DNA from: Gammaproteobacteria bacterium
GTDB taxonomy: Bacteria > Pseudomonadota > Gammaproteobacteria > Pseudomonadales > Oceanobacteraceae
Direction of reading: 5' to 3'
Length of the DNA: 64,000 nucleotides
NCBI GenBank assembly: GCA_013373125.1
Contig: JABXIK010000014.1
Span: 1 to 64,000, forward strand
Shown here: positions 47,190-57,136 of the stretch, in pieces
Layout: each line of letters starts with the position of its first letter
Numbering within the stretch: the stretch's first letter is position 1
Program-made: the position numbers and the translations under genes
The notes under the pieces: generated by a model
Databases searched by the model: none
Told to the model about the DNA's origin: nothing
What the model saw: only the letters and a program-made list of their open reading frames with translations

Positions 47190-48821
47190 TTAGCCGCGCA
47201 GGGCTAACCAGCTCAATCCTAATAATACCAATGTCATGCTGGCGGATTGGCCCCAAAGAAATGGGCTGTGTAATCCCACCAGACCTAACGCACTTAAGAT
47301 GATACCAATACTTCTGTGTTTACGGCGCTGGCTTTGTTGCTGTAGTTGCTGTTCGATGGCATCAAGCTTGGCGCCCAGCTTTTGTTGCTGCTGCGGATAC
47401 TGGCCTAAGGTGAGCAAGGTGTTGCGAATGGTCTCTGGCATATGTGGCGCGTGTTGAATCCAAGCAGGGGCTTGGCGTTTCAGTTCGCGCCAGATGGCTT
47501 TCGGCCCAATGCGATTATGCATCCATTGTTCAAGATAGGGCTTGGCCGTGTTCCATAAGTCCAGTTGTGGATACAACTGACGACCCAGACCTTCAATATT
47601 GAGCAAGGTTTTTTGTAGTAACACCAGCTGAGGTTGCACTTCCATATTAAAACGACGAGCGGTTTGGAATAAACGCAACAGTAACTGCCCAAAGCTGATT
47701 TCGGCTAAGGGTTTTTCAAAGATGGGTTCACACACACTGCGAATGGCGGCTTCGAACTCATTGATTTTTGTGTTACTGCCTACCCAACCAGATTCCACAT
47801 GCAAGCGTGCCACTTCGTGATAATCCTGATTGAAGAAGGCTAAAAGATTGCGTGCGAGATAATCTTGGTCGGTTTCACTTAAGGTGCCGACGATGCCGCA
47901 ATCGATGGCAATATACTGAGGTGTCTGCGGATCGTTATGGGCCACAAAGATGTTGCCTGGGTGCATGTCCGCATGGAAAAAACTGTCACGGAACACTTGG
48001 CGAAAGAAAATTTCCACACCACGCTCAGCAAGCACTTTCATATTGGTGCCACGTTCAATGAGCTGATCCACATCACCAATTGGCGTGCCGTAGATGCGCT
48101 CCATTACCATGACATTCGGGCGGCAATAATCCCAGTACACTTCAGGTACATATAACAATGGGCTGTCGGTAAAGTTACGGCGCAATTGCGAAGCATTAGC
48201 CGCTTCGCTCATAAGATCTAGCTCACCGAAAATGGTGTGTTTGTAATCCGTCACCACTTCAACTGGACGTAAACGCTTGCCATCGCGGGCGTAACGTTCC
48301 ATTAATTTTGCGGCCATCATCATGATAGCGATATCTTTGTTGATGGTTTTTTCTAAGTTAGGGCGAATGACTTTTACCACCACATCTTCGCCGCTTTTGA
48401 GTTTGGCACTGTGTACTTGAGCGATGGATGCAGATGCTAAGGCATGGGCTTCAAACTCGCTGAAAATAGACTCAATGGGCTGCCCTAGGCCTTGCTCGAT
48501 AATACGACGGGCGACTTCAGGCTTGAATGGCGGTACCTTGTCTTGCAACTTAGCCAGTTCTAATGCCAAGTCTTCGGGTAATAAATCTTTGCGCGTGGAG
48601 AGTAGTTGTCCGAACTTAATGTAGATAGGACCCAATGCCACTAGTGCTAAGCGCAAACGTTTGGCTTTGGGTACGCGTTTAGGGATTGGGTTTAAACGCC
48701 AAGGGGCCAAATAAAACGCCAAGCGTAAATACCAAGGCAACAAGCTCACAGGAATAAAATCATCTAAGCGGTATTTGCTAAAGACATAAAGTAGTGTGAG
48801 TAGGCGTTTAAATTGGGTCAT
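47190..48821 (-). CDS. ubiB: Ubiquinone biosynthesis protein UbiB
   Basis: A 543-residue ABC1/ADCK atypical kinase-like protein. It has the [14 protein letters not shown] (KxGQ) motif, [17 protein letters not shown] (Lys), HADMHPGN and DCGIVG, and two C-terminal helices ([12 protein letters not shown] and [14 protein letters not shown]). It supports coenzyme Q synthesis. Its start lies 2 bp after the ubiJ stop. Confidence 0.95.
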   Translation of the reverse strand: MTQFKRLLTLLYVFSKYRLDDFIPVSLLPWYLRLAFYLAPWRLNPIPKRVPKAKRLRLALVALGPIYIKFGQLLSTRKDLLPEDLALELAKLQDKVPPFKPEVARRIIEQGLGQPIESIFSEFEAHALASASIAQVHSAKLKSGEDVVVKVIRPNLEKTINKDIAIMMMAAKLMERYARDGKRLRPVEVVTDYKHTIFGELDLMSEAANASQLRRNFTDSPLLYVPEVYWDYCRPNVMVMERIYGTPIGDVDQLIERGTNMKVLAERGVEIFFRQVFRDSFFHADMHPGNIFVAHNDPQTPQYIAIDCGIVGTLSETDQDYLARNLLAFFNQDYHEVARLHVESGWVGSNTKINEFEAAIRSVCEPIFEKPLAEISFGQLLLRLFQTARRFNMEVQPQLVLLQKTLLNIEGLGRQLYPQLDLWNTAKPYLEQWMHNRIGPKAIWRELKRQAPAWIQHAPHMPETIRNTLLTLGQYPQQQQKLGAKLDAIEQQLQQQSQRRKHRSIGIILSALGLVGLHSPFLWGQSASMTLVLLGLSWLALRG

Positions 48822-48822
48822 A

Positions 48823-49449
48823 TTATTGGGCTGCGTTTTTTATTTTTGCGGCGAGGCGCTGCACGCGGGCTTCAAGACGCTCGGCATCTTGCTTTAATTT
48901 GCCGATGGCCATGAATTGGCTTTCCCCTTCTAATTTATGGGGGGCTAACTGCAATTCGTCTCGTACGTATTCTGTTGTGTCTTGCTGAAACTTTTCGCCG
49001 GCTTGTTTTAACCAGCTGCCTAAGCGGCGTAAATTTTTGCCCACAACATGGGCGACAACAGGGCCGGTGAACTCACTGATCATGGCTTCAAAATCAATGT
49101 TCAGTTGGCTCATGGCTTCGGCGAGCCCCATGGCCAACTGGCTGGAACCTTGAATTTGAATGTCGCTTTTCATTAGCGCGGCATGTTTATCTTCATGGCG
49201 GGCCAAGTTGATAAAGGCGTTTAATTCACCGCTGAGTTTGGCATCTGGCGTGGCTTCATAATGGGCCATTAAGCGCATTTCATTGCCAAATGCCACATAA
49301 ATGGTGGTGGCCGGTTGCAGGATTTCAATGGCGAGCACTTTAGGCGCCAGCGTCGCTAGTTTTTGTGCGGTGGCGGCGTCGTAACGTAAGGCTTTGTTGA
49401 TGGTGCGTTCTGCTGCCGCCAGCGCGCCTTGAATCACTGTTTGATCCAT
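48823..49449 (-). CDS. ubiJ: Ubiquinone biosynthesis accessory factor UbiJ
   Basis: 208 residues with an SCP2-like lipid-binding domain (residues about 20-110, with [15 protein letters not shown] and [18 protein letters not shown]) and a C-terminal coiled coil ([22 protein letters not shown]). It helps the Ubi hydroxylases outside the membrane. ATG at 49449 has AAGGA 5 nt upstream; an ATG two codons earlier sits directly on it. Confidence 0.92.
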   Translation of the reverse strand: MDQTVIQGALAAAERTINKALRYDAATAQKLATLAPKVLAIEILQPATTIYVAFGNEMRLMAHYEATPDAKLSGELNAFINLARHEDKHAALMKSDIQIQGSSQLAMGLAEAMSQLNIDFEAMISEFTGPVVAHVVGKNLRRLGSWLKQAGEKFQQDTTEYVRDELQLAPHKLEGESQFMAIGKLKQDAERLEARVQRLAAKIKNAAQ

Positions 49450-49458
49450 TGTCATTCC

Positions 49459-50208
49459 TTAGGGTTTGATACCTTTATGTAGAGCAACAATGCCACCGGT
49501 TAGGTTGTGGTATTCACAATTGGCAAAACCAGCATTTTCAAACATGGCTTTTAACTCATCTTGTCCAGGATGCATGCGAATGGACTCGGCTAGATAGCGA
49601 TAGCTGTCAGCGTCATTGGTGATGAGTTTGCCCATGAAGGGAAGTGCTGTGAAGCTGTAAAGATCGTAAGCTTTTTTCAATAGTGGATTATTGGTCTTGG
49701 AAAACTCTAGCACTAATAAGCGGCCACCGGGTTTGAGTACGCGATTAAATTCACGCAGGGCCTGGTCTTTGTCAGTCACGTTGCGTAGACCAAATGCCAT
49801 GGTCACTACATCAAAGCTGTTATCTTCAAATGGCAGACACTCGGCGTTCGCTTGTACACATTCGATGTTGCCACTGTAGCCTTTATCCAATAAACGATCA
49901 CGGCCCACTTTCAGCATGGAATCATTGATGTCGGCTAATACGACTTTGCCTTCTGGTCCCACCAAGTTGGAAAACTTCATGGTCAGATCGCCCGTGCCGC
50001 CGGCGATATCTAATACCGTGTCGCCTTTGCGAACTCCAGTGAATTCCATGGTGAAGCGCTTCCATAAACGGTGAATGCCAAACGACATGAGGTCGTTCAT
50101 CACATCGTATTTGGCTGCAACACTGTGGAAAACTTCGGCAACCTTGCCTTGTTTTTCGTCGGCATTAACTGTCTGGTAACCAAAGTGGGTGGTTTTCTTC
50201 TCGGACAT
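49459..50208 (-). CDS. ubiE: Ubiquinone/menaquinone C-methyltransferase UbiE
   Basis: A 249-residue SAM methyltransferase. Motif I is [12 protein letters not shown] (65-76), with [24 protein letters not shown] and the C-terminal [11 protein letters not shown]. It methylates the C-2 ring position of demethylubiquinol. Lead gene of ubiE-ubiJ-ubiB. Confidence 0.96.
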   Translation of the reverse strand: MSEKKTTHFGYQTVNADEKQGKVAEVFHSVAAKYDVMNDLMSFGIHRLWKRFTMEFTGVRKGDTVLDIAGGTGDLTMKFSNLVGPEGKVVLADINDSMLKVGRDRLLDKGYSGNIECVQANAECLPFEDNSFDVVTMAFGLRNVTDKDQALREFNRVLKPGGRLLVLEFSKTNNPLLKKAYDLYSFTALPFMGKLITNDADSYRYLAESIRMHPGQDELKAMFENAGFANCEYHNLTGGIVALHKGIKP

Positions 50209-50285
50209 GGCGTGGGGCCTGATTCTAACAACGATAATTGGGGGCTATTCTAGCCCGCTTGGGGGAAGATGTCTTGTGGGCTGGC

Positions 50286-50672
50286 CTAATCCACTGACTT
50301 AAACTGGATCATGCCGGATTCGCGGGTTTTTCCAGCGTTAGCCAATTTTTCAAGATAGGTTTGCCAGAATTGATCCTGTTGCTCGCACAGCTCTTGTAAA
50401 TAGGGCCAATTGAACAGGCCTGAGTCATGACCATCATCGAAGCTGATTTTCAGCGCGTAGTTACCCACAGGCTCCAGCTTCAGGATGCGCACGTCTTTTT
50501 TGCCGTATTGCAGCACTTCATTGCCCACCCCATGCCCGCGGACTTCCGCGCTTGGGCTGTGTACACGTAAGAACTCGGCACTTAGGGTAACCGGGGTGTT
50601 TTGCCAAGCGAGTTCCAACTGTTGAGATTGCTTGTGGAATTTAATTAACGATGGAATGCTCGATTGGCTCAT
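50286..50672 (-). CDS. DUF971 (gamma-butyrobetaine-hydroxylase N-terminal-like) protein
   Basis: A 128-residue protein with the DUF971 core: LRVHSPSAEVRGHG, ILKLEPVGNYALKISFDDGHDSGLFNWPYL. This domain usually lies near hslUV or ubiE in gammaproteobacteria. Its function is not established. 3 bp after the panE-like gene on the same strand. Confidence 0.9.
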   Translation of the reverse strand: MSQSSIPSLIKFHKQSQQLELAWQNTPVTLSAEFLRVHSPSAEVRGHGVGNEVLQYGKKDVRILKLEPVGNYALKISFDDGHDSGLFNWPYLQELCEQQDQFWQTYLEKLANAGKTRESGMIQFKSVD

Positions 50673-50675
50673 AGG

Positions 50676-51683
50676 TTAACCGCTGATCATTTGTTCGGGA
50701 GTGAGATTTGGGCTGCCGTTGCCAGCATCCTGCGCCTGTTTGACCAAACGAATCAGGCGCTCATTCATAGGAGTGGGGATATTAACACGTTTTCCCAAAT
50801 TCACGATTTCTCCCGAAATGTAATCCACCTCCACTGGGCGATGATTTTGTAAATCCTCCCACATGCTGGAACGAGCATCTGGATCAATGGCCAGCATCTT
50901 GTGGGCAACACGTTTAAATAGAAAATCCGGTAGGCTTAAAATGTAAGGGATGACAGTGACAGGCACCGCAGCCACTTGCCCAGGTTTAATGCTTGCGGCT
51001 TTTAATACGGCCAGACCTTCATTTAAACATTGGCTATAAATACGACGATAGCCGCGGGTTTCTAATTGCTGTTTTAACGGCACACCGGACAACGCATTGA
51101 CCGGGTTGTTTAAATTTAATAACAACTTACCCCACATAATATTGAGCATGTCATCCTTTAATTCCAAACCCAGTTGAGCGGCATCGGCCAGTTGTTTTAA
51201 CGCTTGTGCCTTAGGATGATTTTGGCAATACAAAATACCTTCTGTGCCGCAGTGATAATGCCCCTCATTTTGATATACCACGTTGTACGGCACCATCACA
51301 GGTAAGATGGTGTGATTTGGCAAACTGGTTTTTAACGTATCGGTATTGCCCATGCCGTTTTGTAAAGAAAAGATGGTGGCTTGTTGATTGCCGCTCACCA
51401 CAATCGATTGGGCCATGGCTTGAGTGTCTTTACTTTTGACGCACACTAAAATCAAATCCGCATCATGTAAAACGGATTCGTCTGTGGTCACATGAAATTG
51501 ATCAGAAGATAGCTTGGCATGAAAACCCGTCCAATCAGAAAGGGTTAAACCATGTTGGTTTAAGTCACTTTGTACCCGTTCACGGGCTAGAAAGTGCACA
51601 TTAGCGCCACCCGCGGCTAAGCGTCCTCCCACATAACAGCCGATGCTGCCAGCGCCAGCGATGACGATTTTTAAAGATCTCAT
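50676..51683 (-). CDS. panE: 2-dehydropantoate 2-reductase family protein
   Basis: A 335-residue KPA reductase (ApbA/PanE). The Rossmann motif GAGSIG is at 10-15, with VKSKDTQ, the catalytic Lys in MWGKLLLNLNNPVNAL and the late SSMWEDLQNHRPVEVDYISGEIV. It would reduce ketopantoate to pantoate in coenzyme A synthesis. Some family members act on other substrates, so the symbol is moderate. Confidence 0.85.
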   Translation of the reverse strand: MRSLKIVIAGAGSIGCYVGGRLAAGGANVHFLARERVQSDLNQHGLTLSDWTGFHAKLSSDQFHVTTDESVLHDADLILVCVKSKDTQAMAQSIVVSGNQQATIFSLQNGMGNTDTLKTSLPNHTILPVMVPYNVVYQNEGHYHCGTEGILYCQNHPKAQALKQLADAAQLGLELKDDMLNIMWGKLLLNLNNPVNALSGVPLKQQLETRGYRRIYSQCLNEGLAVLKAASIKPGQVAAVPVTVIPYILSLPDFLFKRVAHKMLAIDPDARSSMWEDLQNHRPVEVDYISGEIVNLGKRVNIPTPMNERLIRLVKQAQDAGNGSPNLTPEQMISG

Positions 51684-52054
51684 AGCATGTCCTTTAATGA
51701 ATTTATGGCATAAAGATTACATGAAAGGATTCTACATTTTAGGCCAAATGTTAGGCATTGACGGTCAGTTTTTCGTAATGAGGTATAAGCTTAACGTAAT
51801 CTAATAAGTGATTTGAAAATCGCTTTTAATTTCAGGTATTTGAATCGAAGATTATTAAAAAAGACAATCTAATTAAAGTGATCACTTAACTTGTATGCAT
51901 AATGATTAATAACCACTGGAAGTTCTATTTTAAGAGCATATACTTTTGACACTTTAGTGAGTTTTTGCTGAAACGTTATGAATGCAAGCAAGATTAATTC
52001 GTATTTATAGCTGCAAAAACATCCCAATGAAATTAACAAGAAAGGAGTGTGCTT
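51684..52054. promoter_or_regulatory. Upstream region of the bacterioferritin pair
   Basis: This AT-rich 371-bp gap holds a perfect 12-bp palindrome AAGTGATCACTT (51875-51886). TATGCATA is at 51894-51901, and the following ATAATGATTAATA only loosely resembles a Fur box. A perfect TTGACA (near 51954) has no good -10. No ORF or RNA gene is visible. AAAGGAG precedes the GTG start. Confidence 0.45.
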
Positions 52055-52528
52055 GTGAAAGGTGATGATAAGGTCATTAAATTATTGAACACTTGCCTAG
52101 AGAATGAATTGGTGGCCATTAACCAGTATTTTCTTCACGCTCGTATGTTTAAAAATTGGGGCTTAGAAGGCCTTGATAAAGTGGAATACAAAAAATCCAT
52201 TAAAGACATGAAGCAAGCGGATAAAATTATCGAGCGCGTTTTGTTCTTAGAAGGTATTCCAAATCTGCAAAAGCTAGGTAAGTTGTTTGTGGGTGAAAAT
52301 CCAAAAGAGATGTTGGAATGTGATCTAAAACTGCAAGACATCAGCTTAACAGCTTTGCGTGATGCCATTGTTTATTGTGAGTCGGTATCGGATTTTGTTA
52401 CCCGTGACATGCTGGGTGAAATCTTAGAGGATGAAGAAGAGCATTTCGATTGGATTGAAACACAACTGGATCTTATTGATAAAATAAGCATTGAGAACTA
52501 TTTGCAATCTATGATGCACGACGATTAA
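52055..52528 (+). CDS. bfr: Bacterioferritin, heme-binding subunit with degraded ferroxidase site
   Basis: A 157-residue four-helix bacterioferritin starting with GTG and [16 protein letters not shown] sequence (AAAGGAG 7 nt upstream). Against E. coli Bfr, the heme ligand Met52 is kept ([10 protein letters not shown]). Ferroxidase residues are changed, however: Glu51 to Asp, His54 to Gln, Glu94 to Gln; Glu18, Glu127 and His130 remain. It is therefore likely a heme-carrying subunit that depends on the next gene's product for iron oxidation. Confidence 0.93.
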   Translation: MKGDDKVIKLLNTCLENELVAINQYFLHARMFKNWGLEGLDKVEYKKSIKDMKQADKIIERVLFLEGIPNLQKLGKLFVGENPKEMLECDLKLQDISLTALRDAIVYCESVSDFVTRDMLGEILEDEEEHFDWIETQLDLIDKISIENYLQSMMHDD

Positions 52529-52541
52529 CCGGAGAAAGATA

Positions 52542-53009
52542 ATGAAAGGTAATAAAAAAGTCATCGATACTTTGAATTCATTGCTTGCCGGTGAGTTAAC
52601 TGCAATGGATCAGTATTTCATTCATTCAAGAATGTATGAAGACTGGGGTTTAAATAAACTCTATGAACGTATTGCGCACGAAATGGAAGATGAAACGGGT
52701 CATGCGGATTTGATGATCAAGCGTATTCTGTTTTTGGAAGGTTTCCCTGATATGGTGAAACGTGAGCCGCTTAATGTTGGTAAGACCGTAGAAGAAATGC
52801 TGCGCAATGATCTTGCATTAGAATATGCCGTGGTGAAAAACTTACGTGAAGCCATTGTGATATGCGAGCAAGAAAAAGACTTTGAAACTCGCGCTATGTT
52901 GGTTCAGCAATTAGAAGATACCGAAGAAGACCATACACATTGGTTAGAAAAACAATTAGGCCTGATTGATAAGATTGGTATTCAAAATTACCTGCAAGCC
53001 ATGATGTAA
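52542..53009 (+). CDS. bfr: Bacterioferritin, ferroxidase subunit lacking the heme Met
   Basis: A 155-residue bacterioferritin. The ferroxidase set Glu18, Glu51, His54, Glu94 and a Glu/His pair (about 128 and 131, in LEDTEEDH) is present. Position 52 is Thr instead of the heme-binding Met. One extra residue in the last ligand loop is seen compared with E. coli Bfr. 13 bp after the first subunit; the two probably make a heteropolymeric cage for iron storage. Confidence 0.93.
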   Translation: MKGNKKVIDTLNSLLAGELTAMDQYFIHSRMYEDWGLNKLYERIAHEMEDETGHADLMIKRILFLEGFPDMVKREPLNVGKTVEEMLRNDLALEYAVVKNLREAIVICEQEKDFETRAMLVQQLEDTEEDHTHWLEKQLGLIDKIGIQNYLQAMM

Positions 53010-53030
53010 ATTTACAAACTGGCTAGATAT

Positions 53031-53067
53031 AAAAAAGCCCTAACGAGGAATCGTTAGGGCTTTTTTG
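53031..53067. terminator. Bidirectional terminator (bfr / hslU)
   Basis: AAAAAAGCCCTAACG and CGTTAGGGCTTTTTT arms around GAGGAAT-like loop, between convergent genes. Confidence 0.93.
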
Positions 53068-53084
53068 TTGATGCTAAAATTGCA

Positions 53085-54446
53085 TTACAGGATGAAGCGA
53101 CTCAAGTCTTCGTCTTGTGCAATTTCACCTAGGTGCTCATCCACGAATGGGCCATTAATTTGTAATGGTTTTTCGCTGTACTGAGTGGCTAAGCTTTCTG
53201 CATCAAAGCTTACTTTCTCTAGTAAGCGCTCCATCATGGTGTGCAGGCGACGAGCACCAATGTTTTCTGTGGTTTCGTTCACTTTAAACGCTGTTTGTGC
53301 AAGGCGCTCGATACCATCTTCGGTGAACTCGACGTTTAAACCTTCGGTGCTAAGCAAGGCTTTGTATTGCTCAGTTAACGATGCGTTTGGCTCGGTTAGG
53401 ATGCGTTTGAAGTCTTCCGGTGTTAAGGCTTGTAGCTCAACCCGAATCGGTAAACGACCTTGTAGTTCAGGGATCAAATCCGACGGCTTACTTAAATGGA
53501 AGGCGCCGGATGCGATGAATAAAATGTGGTCGGTTTTCAGCATGCCGTATTTGGTGGATACGGTACAGCCTTCAATTAACGGTAATAAATCACGTTGTAC
53601 ACCTTCGCGGCTAACATCACCACCACCGGCTTCTTGACGCTTGGCCACCTTATCAATTTCGTCGATGAAGACGATACCGTTTTGCTCAACGGCTTCTACC
53701 GCTTTGGCTTTGAGATCGTCCACGTTAATCATGTTGTGGGCTTCTTCGTCTTGAATCACTTTTAGCGCATCTTTCACTTTCATTTTGCGCTTATTGCTTT
53801 TGCCCGTACCCAAGTTACTGAACATGTTTTGAATCTGACTGGTCATGTCTTCCATGCCAGGAGGAGCCATGATCTCAACGCCTACTTGTGGGGCGGCCAC
53901 ATTGATTTCGATTTCTTTATCATCCATGTCCCCGTTGATGACCTTTTTGCGAAACAGCACGCGCGTGGTGCTGTCTTCTGGTTTGTCCGCTTGGGTTTCA
54001 AATTCGTTGCGCGCTGGTGTTAATAGCACATCCAGTACGCGCTCAACGGCTGCTGTTTTGGCGCGTTCTTCCACGGCTTCCATTTCTTGTTCGCGCAGCA
54101 TTTTAAAGCCGGTTTCCACGAGATCGCGAATGATGGTTTCAACATCGCGACCCACATAGCCAACTTCGGTGAACTTCGTGGCTTCTACTTTAATGAAAGG
54201 TGCGTTAGATAATTTAGCTAAGCGACGTGCGATTTCGGTTTTACCCACGCCGGTTGGACCGATCATGAGAATGTTTTTCGGAGTGATTTCGTTGCGCATC
54301 TCTTGCGGTAACTGCATACGACGCCAGCGGTTACGTAAAGCAATGGCTACGCTGCGCTTGGCATCGCTTTGACCTATGATGTGACGGTCTAACTCTTTAA
54401 CAATTTGACTAGGGGTCAATGATTTTTCAATTTGTACTTGTGACAT
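53085..54446 (-). CDS. hslU: ATP-dependent protease ATPase subunit HslU
   Basis: A 453-residue AAA+ unfoldase. Walker A GPTGVGKT is at 63-70, Walker B in [12 protein letters not shown], followed by [15 protein letters not shown] and the C-terminal EDLSRFIL that inserts in HslV. It feeds substrates to the HslV peptidase. Second gene after hslV. Confidence 0.97.
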   Translation of the reverse strand: MSQVQIEKSLTPSQIVKELDRHIIGQSDAKRSVAIALRNRWRRMQLPQEMRNEITPKNILMIGPTGVGKTEIARRLAKLSNAPFIKVEATKFTEVGYVGRDVETIIRDLVETGFKMLREQEMEAVEERAKTAAVERVLDVLLTPARNEFETQADKPEDSTTRVLFRKKVINGDMDDKEIEINVAAPQVGVEIMAPPGMEDMTSQIQNMFSNLGTGKSNKRKMKVKDALKVIQDEEAHNMINVDDLKAKAVEAVEQNGIVFIDEIDKVAKRQEAGGGDVSREGVQRDLLPLIEGCTVSTKYGMLKTDHILFIASGAFHLSKPSDLIPELQGRLPIRVELQALTPEDFKRILTEPNASLTEQYKALLSTEGLNVEFTEDGIERLAQTAFKVNETTENIGARRLHTMMERLLEKVSFDAESLATQYSEKPLQINGPFVDEHLGEIAQDEDLSRFIL

Positions 54447-54490
54447 ATTAATTTCTCTTACTTAAAAACCAAGGGTGAAAATGAACAAAC

Positions 54491-55021
54491 TTATTTTTGG
54501 ATTTTAAGTGTTTCTATGGTGAAGTTGTGATTGGTGAAAACACAGATATCGCCAGCTATTGTCAGGCCTTTTTCGACAATCTCACGGGCAGGCAGATCGG
54601 TATTTTCAAATAATGCTTTAGCAGCGGCCAGTGCATAGTTGCCACCAGAGCCCACTGAGATCACGCCATTTTCGGGTTCAAGCACATCGCCATTTCCAGT
54701 AATGGTAAGGGTGGCGGTTTCATCAGCCACAATGAGGATGGCTTCTAACTTGCGCAATGCACGATCGCTGCGCCATTCTTTGGCCAGTTCGACGGCTGCT
54801 CGGGTTAAATGTCCTGAGTGCTTTTGCAAATGCCCTTCGAACTTCTCAAATAACGTGAACGCATCGGCTGTGGCGCCTGCGAAACCGGCGATGACTTTGT
54901 CGTTATATAAACGGCGCACTTTACGGGCATTGCCTTTCATAACGGTGTTGCCTAGGCTCACTTGGCCATCGCCACCCATTACAACTTCGTCTTCTCTGCG
55001 CACACTTAATATGGTTGTCAT
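54491..55021 (-). CDS. hslV: ATP-dependent protease peptidase subunit HslV
   Basis: A 176-residue proteasome-like peptidase. It begins [22 protein letters not shown], so Thr2 is the expected nucleophile after Met removal, followed by [16 protein letters not shown] and [14 protein letters not shown]. 44 bp before hslU on the same strand. Confidence 0.97.
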   Translation of the reverse strand: MTTILSVRREDEVVMGGDGQVSLGNTVMKGNARKVRRLYNDKVIAGFAGATADAFTLFEKFEGHLQKHSGHLTRAAVELAKEWRSDRALRKLEAILIVADETATLTITGNGDVLEPENGVISVGSGGNYALAAAKALFENTDLPAREIVEKGLTIAGDICVFTNHNFTIETLKIQK

Positions 55022-55043
55022 AGCGGTATTCTGTATCTAATGA

Positions 55044-55313
55044 ATGAAAGCAAACCACCGTAATGGGGATGCTTTGATTAACTTCAAGCGCAATCGCGGA
55101 TTACAGTTCGGTTTTTTCGATGAATCTAGATCAATCCATGCCAAGGTATGGGAAAAACCTCGTGACAAAGACATGTGGATTTTTAAAACTTGGCCATTTG
55201 GTCATTTTTATACCAATGTTTGTCCAGATTACGAACAATCTGAATTGTCGAGTGACTCAAGTGATATAGTGGCAAAAGACCTACATATGGTTGGGTTAAT
55301 GGAATGTTTGTGA
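55044..55313 (+). CDS. Uncertain small ORF upstream of araC-family gene
   Basis: An 89-codon open frame whose TGA directly abuts the ATG of the AraC-family gene. The codons look plausible, but the product (with DMWIFKTWPFGHFYTN) matches nothing I know and lacks a good ribosome site. It may be real and translationally coupled, or only leader DNA holding the araC promoter. Confidence 0.25.
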   Translation: MKANHRNGDALINFKRNRGLQFGFFDESRSIHAKVWEKPRDKDMWIFKTWPFGHFYTNVCPDYEQSELSSDSSDIVAKDLHMVGLMECL

Positions 55314-56297
55314 ATGGATTTTTCGTCGTCATTTAAAATTAAAACATATGAAAATCAAGGACTTAGCTATTTTCATCTGACTCATGCAAGCCCCTGTTTG
55401 GATATGATTGCCACCCCTTTGCAAGGGGATGCTCAGGTGGATGTGAGCATTTTAGATTTTGGCCCAGGCGTGATAATTAAGCGCCGCAATCATGGTTCTG
55501 CCTTAGAAGAATACCAATTTGCCGATCACGTATTGGCATTGCAACTGCCCGTGCCGGATGAAGTCAGTATCGATACTTATATTGATGTACTGGGCGGGCT
55601 CAGTCACAGCCCATTTTTGGCTTCCGGGGCAAAGGCTCAATGGATCATCCCATCGGATGTTTGGTTGTTTCAGCTGCATCTGGATGTGCGCTGGTTGCGT
55701 ACAGTCTTAGGTCAGCAGGCCATGGAGGATTATCTTGAACTCTCTCAGGCCACGAGTCGCAAAGCCTATGATCGCCAAGTGCTGTTTGCTGTGGCCAGTG
55801 CCTGTGAATATGCGTTTACTCAAGGGCTCGCTAATGGGGTGGTGGATCGCGGCCGTTGGCAACACTTTATGACGGATATTCTTTTGCCTTGCATCATGTC
55901 TGACATTGCCGAGCATAAGAGTGTGACGCGACAAAAAATCTTAGGGCGGGCGCTGGATTATGTGCACGAACAGTTCTCAATGCCCATCTCTATCGAGAAG
56001 TTGGCCATGGTGGCTTCGACTTCGGTACGTAATTTACAGATTATCTTTAAACAAGAATTAGGCATCAGCCCAGGAACGTATATACAGCAATTTCGTTTGC
56101 ATCGTTTTCGCCACTTGTTGACTCAGGCTGGGAGTGTCACCGAAGCGGCCTACGCCAGTGGCTTTAAGCATCTAGGGCGACTAACGGAGCGTTATGCACG
56201 TGTATTCGAGCAAAAACCTTCCACTCATTTATTAAAACCGGTACGCGATCGTTTTCATATTGGTGCGTTGGGTGATGTCGAATCCGTGTTGGATTAA
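55314..56297 (+). CDS. AraC-family transcriptional regulator
   Basis: 327 residues. The C-terminal 100 residues contain the double HTH (ILGRALDYVHEQFSMPISIEKLAM, ASTSVRNLQIIFKQELGISPGTYIQQFRLHR, and AAYASGFKHLGRLTERYARVFEQKPS). The N-terminal 210 residues look like a cupin-like AraC-binding domain. The target is unknown; the adjacent MipA-like gene is a candidate. It ends overlapping the convergent hypothetical gene by 4 bp. Confidence 0.88.
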   Translation: MDFSSSFKIKTYENQGLSYFHLTHASPCLDMIATPLQGDAQVDVSILDFGPGVIIKRRNHGSALEEYQFADHVLALQLPVPDEVSIDTYIDVLGGLSHSPFLASGAKAQWIIPSDVWLFQLHLDVRWLRTVLGQQAMEDYLELSQATSRKAYDRQVLFAVASACEYAFTQGLANGVVDRGRWQHFMTDILLPCIMSDIAEHKSVTRQKILGRALDYVHEQFSMPISIEKLAMVASTSVRNLQIIFKQELGISPGTYIQQFRLHRFRHLLTQAGSVTEAAYASGFKHLGRLTERYARVFEQKPSTHLLKPVRDRFHIGALGDVESVLD

Positions 56298-57046
56298 TGG
56301 GGTTCTACTCCAAGCGCTTCAAGCATTCGCTGTGTGCTGAGGTAGAGACCGAATTGCTGTTTTACTAATTGGCTAAGGTGCTCTTGGTGGGCAGTGAGTG
56401 CGGTAATCAAAAGTTGTTGGCGTCGCATGGGATCAATGAAGTCCGTTGGCGTTAATAACGGGATGACGGATTCATTGAAAGCTTGTGTCATATCTTTCGC
56501 GTCTAAATCGAGACGATTCAAACTCACTTCTAAATCAAAATGCAGATTCATGCTGTCTGCCTGATTTTGCTGTTCGGTATTTAATTCTGTGTGTAAAAAA
56601 TGATGCAGAGCATAGTCCATGCATAGGCTTTCAACCTGCATGAGCCAGAGCAATAAGATGCTTTGACTGTCTTCGAGGAGTTCTAAGTTGTCTTGGGTTT
56701 TGGTGATGTATAACTGAATAAAGCGCATCTTGAAAATAAGGGCATGCTCTAATTCCACCACCTTGATGGCACGATTGTCGCTGCCTTTTTGTGGGCGGTC
56801 GCCATGGTAGCTCCCGTGCTGCCCTGCTTTGAAATGCTCAATGTAAACTTGACCACAGACTTCGAGACGATAATAGCCGTCGAATTGTAATTGCATGATG
56901 GCCTGGCTAATGAGCTCGCAGGCGTCATCCAAAGACTGGCAACTCATAAGGCGATGACAATTTTTCAGCAAGGTGAACAGCAAGGTGTCGTGTTGCACAC
57001 CTTGCCAGTCATAGACATGTTGATAGAAGGAGCCGGATGGAGCCAC
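56294..57046 (-). CDS. Hypothetical protein, possible GAF-like domain
   Basis: 250 residues without a signal peptide or membrane helix. The stretch MSCQSLDDACELISQAIMQLQFDGYYRLEVCGQVYIEH resembles the start of a GAF-type sensory domain. The C-terminal half is helical, with many Gln and Leu. Not assigned to any family. It sits between the AraC-like and MipA-like genes. Confidence 0.65.
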   Translation of the reverse strand: MAPSGSFYQHVYDWQGVQHDTLLFTLLKNCHRLMSCQSLDDACELISQAIMQLQFDGYYRLEVCGQVYIEHFKAGQHGSYHGDRPQKGSDNRAIKVVELEHALIFKMRFIQLYITKTQDNLELLEDSQSILLLWLMQVESLCMDYALHHFLHTELNTEQQNQADSMNLHFDLEVSLNRLDLDAKDMTQAFNESVIPLLTPTDFIDPMRRQQLLITALTAHQEHLSQLVKQQFGLYLSTQRMLEALGVEPH

Positions 57047-57136
57047 AACTTAGCACTCTGACGGATAGACGTATTAAAAAGTATAGTCTATTTGTGAGCA
57101 CCTACTATCCGTTTTGCGCTGATGTTACAAATCTCT

